The position numbers and the translations under genes were made by a program. Below the pieces are notes generated by a model, which was not told the DNA's origin, did not search any database, and saw only the letters and a list, made by a program, of their open reading frames with translations. Shown here one piece after another: positions 61,020-64,000 of a stretch of DNA of 64,000 nt. The stretch lies in contig JASSUI010000001.1 of the NCBI GenBank assembly GCA_031963415.1, positions 1,860,001 to 1,924,000 of the forward strand. The letters run 5' to 3'. How positions within the stretch are numbered: position 1 is the stretch's first letter; the number at the start of each line of letters is the position of its first letter. The stretch is from JASSUD01 sp031963415. Its GTDB lineage: Bacteria > Pseudomonadota > Gammaproteobacteria > Burkholderiales > Burkholderiaceae.

Positions 61020-64000
61020 ATGGTGCTACCGTGCTCGGGTGTTAATTTACCCAATAATGCAAAAATTTATGACGGTTCAGATGAGAAGCCGCAAAGTGAT
61101 GCTGACTCATGCGATTCGACTTCTCAACTAATAGAACCTTCTGGTGAACTTAAGCCAGAAGTAGATGCTTTACTCGCCTCATTTGCATTATCCAGACCAG
61201 ACGGCTCTGTTAAGCAGATAAATAAAATCAATGAAAATCTGCGTTTGATCTTATCTGCCACTAGAGCTAAAAGTAATGAATTTTTTAGACAGGATCGACT
61301 GATACAAATCGAAGACCCTTGGCTGAATACGCAAGAAATCGCTGATATTAAAAATACTCAACATTTAAGGCGTTGCTTGCAATCAAAGGAAGGCAACGAA
61401 GAGACGAAGCAACAGTTTTTAGGCCTCGCATTTAAATTGCTTCAGGTATTTAAAGGGCAGTCTACAGATAGAGATGCATCTGATATAAAAGAAGTAATCC
61501 AACTCACGTTGATCGCAGATTCTGACTTATACCGCGAAATAATGGGGGCTATTACCCATAAATGTTTATCTCCGTTACTTGATCTGCCTTCTATTTGGGG
61601 GCTGGGCATGATGATTCAAAATCGTCCTGTAAGCCTACTAATTGGTACAGAAAAAACGCGCGACTTAAATTTAACGCGTTTATTGAGAATTGTTCAAAAG
61701 CATTTGAGTGACCTAATGCAGCAAGAAAAATATCAGAGAGAGTCACTTTCTGTTGTACTGCAAACGATTTCTCATTTGCTTGACGCACTGTACCTAGTGG
61801 GTATCAATAATGTCGATTACGATGAGATAAAAGAGCCGTTAGATAAATTGCTCAGTAAGCTGTGTAAGCAAAGTGAGAATGCTATGTTAGCTTGGCAGGC
61901 CTATTATGCTAGATATGCTCTGGCACACTTGCCAACAGATGATGATCGGTGGAGCCATTTGGCGTTTCACTTTGCGGAAGAGACTGTTCCTATCGCTTTA
62001 CTTTTAGCATGTGAGATGTATTTGATGGGGACCTTTGCAGTACCGCTAGTTTATTTCTGCAAGCATCATTTCCATGCGTTTACTCATCTTATAACCAGCT
62101 TTCTATTTACTGTTCCTACCGAGCTTCTACATTGGATGAGCAGTGCCACGCCGCAAAACTGGTACGTAGCGTTGCGCTTTGTCGATATCTTCATTCAAAC
62201 CGGTAACCTAATCTTGCTTGAAAAATTTGTGCGCCATTGCGCTGAGGCAAAGAATAAAGATTTTTTAATTGGATTCTGTTTGCGCTTAGAACAACTTATT
62301 CAAACGCATCAGACACAGCCTGAAATTCAGCAGGCTGCTATTCGACTCTTGCATAGTCTTGCTAAAGACTATCAGCGATGGGGCTATCATCAAGAGGTCC
62401 AGCATGCTGTAAAAGTCGCGCTCGTGAATGTAGCAGAAGCGCTCAATCAGAACTTACGACAACAGGTCGAAGCCATCTTAAGCCAGCTCGCTGGAAAAGA
62501 AGAAAAATTCTCGAAGTCTAGTTCTATTCACCAGGTATTTCCTTGGAATATAAATTTAGAAGCGCCAATAAAAGAGATTGCATTATTAGGTCTTGCTAGA
62601 AAAGAATTATTGTCTCGACCTCATTTAAATGATTTAAAAGATATCGCTAGTAGTATTGTTGGTTTATACAATAAATATTTCTCAAAATTTAAGAAAAATT
62701 CCTCTATTAAAGATGCGTTAATGCGCTACATCGAGCCGCAAGGAGTAGTAGTTAGCGGAAAGATTTTAGGCACTGTTTCCCTGCATCGAATTGTCACAGA
62801 TTTTCTAGCTGAACCGGGCAAGCGCGTACTTTTACTAGAAGGAGACGCAGGTATTGGAAAAACCGTGTTCTGTCATCATCTTGTGCAGCAGTTTTGGAAG
62901 GATTATTACGATTTAAAAGAGCCAAAAAATACGAAGCAGGAGCAGCGTATACCTTTATTTATTGAACTCTCCAAATCAGGATTCGCAACCGCAAATTTGG
63001 TGACTGATTGGCTTAAATCTCAAAAATTTTCGGACATCTATATTAGAAATTTGCAAAAAAAATATCCTATTGTATTGATTTTGGATGGGTACGAGAAATT
63101 TGCAGATCAAAATTCTGAATTTTATAAAGCTGCTCAATTAGATAAATGGAAAAATGCAAAAATTATTATTACAGTTGCACCGAGAGAGGTGAAGAATAAT
63201 TATGAATACTTATTCTGCTCGGAGGAGCAAAAAAATATCTTGCAGATAGCAAAAATAGTGCCTTTTTCTGAAAATACAGTTAATGCCTATGTTGAAAAAT
63301 ATGCTGGTTTAATCAATGGAAATGCGCAGGTAGATAAAAAAATACTTAATGATATTTCTGGTTTAAGCATGCGTAGACATCATCCTTTTACTTTAAAAAT
63401 GTCGCTAAATCTACTGCCTGCATTGGATGAATATAATAACTTTATTAACGAGCTAGAAGCTGTTAAGCGAATCAATAAGCGTATCATTATGATTGAACGC
63501 TATGATCAGTTTATAGAGGATTGGCTTAGTTACTCGCATGATTCTTTAAGTAGAGAGAAATTAAGTGATAAAGAGAGAAAATCGCTGATTAAGCGTAGAT
63601 ATGGTAATTTTAATAAAGACCTAATCAAATTTAATCAAGATTTAGCGCTTGAATTACATCAATGCAATGAGTTGACCATTTCATATTCTTCTACTTCTTC
63701 TGAAGAAAGAAAGAGCGTACAAAGAATTTTAGCTAATATTCATGATGGAGCCGCGAATAGTGAGAAAGAGCAAATTAAAAAAGAGCGGCTATTTCTTTTA
63801 AGTTCCCCTTTAAGCAGAAATGGTGATGAATATTGCTTTATTCATCCAGCGCTTCAAGATTATTTTATTTCGCGTGCAATATGCGAACCGGAATTTAAAG
63901 ATAGGTGTCCAACATTTTTGGACGAGTTGAATCAATTGCCTCTAATGAACTGCACGAGAATTTTAGATTTTCTGGCAGAACGGGTTAAAAAAGAACCTGC
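61020..64000 (+). CDS. Large NACHT-domain NTPase, 3' end outside window
   Basis: The frame from ATG 61020 (GGGGAA upstream) stays open for 993 codons to the window end. The N-terminal 590 residues are helical and unrecognised. The NACHT domain follows: Walker A LLEGDAGIGKTVFCHHLVQQ (Gly608 to Thr615), RIPLFIELSKSG, Walker B VLILDGYEKF (near residue 687), a sensor segment AKIIITVAPREV, and a winged-helix part with FIHPALQDYFISRAIC near residue 945. NACHT proteins are STAND NTPases that sense ligands through C-terminal repeats. They occur in bacterial antiphage defence and in secreted host-targeted proteins; which applies here is unclear. The sensor part is cut off. Confidence 0.85.
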   Translation, partial: MVLPCSGVNLPNNAKIYDGSDEKPQSDADSCDSTSQLIEPSGELKPEVDALLASFALSRPDGSVKQINKINENLRLILSATRAKSNEFFRQDRLIQIEDPWLNTQEIADIKNTQHLRRCLQSKEGNEETKQQFLGLAFKLLQVFKGQSTDRDASDIKEVIQLTLIADSDLYREIMGAITHKCLSPLLDLPSIWGLGMMIQNRPVSLLIGTEKTRDLNLTRLLRIVQKHLSDLMQQEKYQRESLSVVLQTISHLLDALYLVGINNVDYDEIKEPLDKLLSKLCKQSENAMLAWQAYYARYALAHLPTDDDRWSHLAFHFAEETVPIALLLACEMYLMGTFAVPLVYFCKHHFHAFTHLITSFLFTVPTELLHWMSSATPQNWYVALRFVDIFIQTGNLILLEKFVRHCAEAKNKDFLIGFCLRLEQLIQTHQTQPEIQQAAIRLLHSLAKDYQRWGYHQEVQHAVKVALVNVAEALNQNLRQQVEAILSQLAGKEEKFSKSSSIHQVFPWNINLEAPIKEIALLGLARKELLSRPHLNDLKDIASSIVGLYNKYFSKFKKNSSIKDALMRYIEPQGVVVSGKILGTVSLHRIVTDFLAEPGKRVLLLEGDAGIGKTVFCHHLVQQFWKDYYDLKEPKNTKQEQRIPLFIELSKSGFATANLVTDWLKSQKFSDIYIRNLQKKYPIVLILDGYEKFADQNSEFYKAAQLDKWKNAKIIITVAPREVKNNYEYLFCSEEQKNILQIAKIVPFSENTVNAYVEKYAGLINGNAQVDKKILNDISGLSMRRHHPFTLKMSLNLLPALDEYNNFINELEAVKRINKRIIMIERYDQFIEDWLSYSHDSLSREKLSDKERKSLIKRRYGNFNKDLIKFNQDLALELHQCNELTISYSSTSSEERKSVQRILANIHDGAANSEKEQIKKERLFLLSSPLSRNGDEYCFIHPALQDYFISRAICEPEFKDRCPTFLDELNQLPLMNCTRILDFLAERVKKEP

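Noticed and set aside
61591..61788. 65-codon minus-strand frame in the NACHT gene
   Set aside because: It lies within a continuous 993-codon + strand frame that has a ribosome site and a recognised domain.
1..64000. CRISPR arrays
   Set aside because: The repeats seen are dispersed inverted elements, not regularly spaced direct repeats, and no cas gene is present.

Overview
The window looks like a chromosome segment from a reduced-genome member of the Burkholderiaceae, most likely a fungal endosymbiont of the Mycoavidus/Glomeribacter type. That placement is inference. It rests on the Burkholderia-type order leuB-asd-fimV-truA-trpF-trpB-trpA-accD-folC-SPOR-cvpA-purF, on the radC/fkpB-ispH and ahcY-holin-metF neighbourhoods, on moderate base composition, on dense dispersed palindromic repeats, and on several host-interaction gene candidates.

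Region 1 (1-20.5 kb) is mostly housekeeping: leucine, aspartate-family and tryptophan synthesis, fatty-acid, folate and purine genes. Tandem OmpW-like porin genes sit between trpF and trpB. Periplasmic Cu/Zn superoxide dismutase, an orphan sensor-less histidine kinase and aminopeptidase N follow purF. metZ, which I expect after purF in Burkholderia, is not there.

Region 2 (20.2-30.2 kb) carries rpmB and a divergent rpmG. Next come an orphan HrpB1-like type III secretion gene beside an IS110/IS1111-type element with a long 3' noncoding end, then radC, fkpB, ispH, a class II amidotransferase and pyrC. A tRNA-like gene with a shortened anticodon loop and the RNase P RNA gene close the region.

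Region 3 (30.4-51.8 kb) is the main find. It is a type IVB (Dot/Icm, IncI Tra-like) secretion core, dotD-dotC-dotB-icmT ... icmL-icmK-icmE-icmG-icmC-icmD-icmB. A complete-looking block of R64-type IVB thin-pilus genes (TcpQ/PilL-like, pilN, pilO, pilP, pilQ, pilR, pilS, pilV) is embedded in the middle. All genes lie on the + strand, many overlapping. No relaxase, oriT, coupling protein, prepilin peptidase or shufflon recombinase was seen. An AT-rich gene for an F-box plus ankyrin-repeat protein follows directly. This suggests the machine delivers effectors into a eukaryotic host, although a conjugative origin is plausible.

Region 4 (53.9-64 kb) mixes core genes (dodecin, metF, a small holin-like membrane protein, ahcY) with AT-rich orphan genes: a Lys/Asn-rich protein with a basic nuclear-signal-like patch, a cytoplasmic protein with a BtuF-like half domain, and the first 993 codons of a large NACHT NTPase that runs off the window end.

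Noncoding spaces are filled by at least four families of dispersed inverted repeats (called A to D here), about 90-240 bp long. They include a 48-bp perfect palindrome at 56895-56942. Family names are mine and all functional calls come from reading the sequence without database searches.
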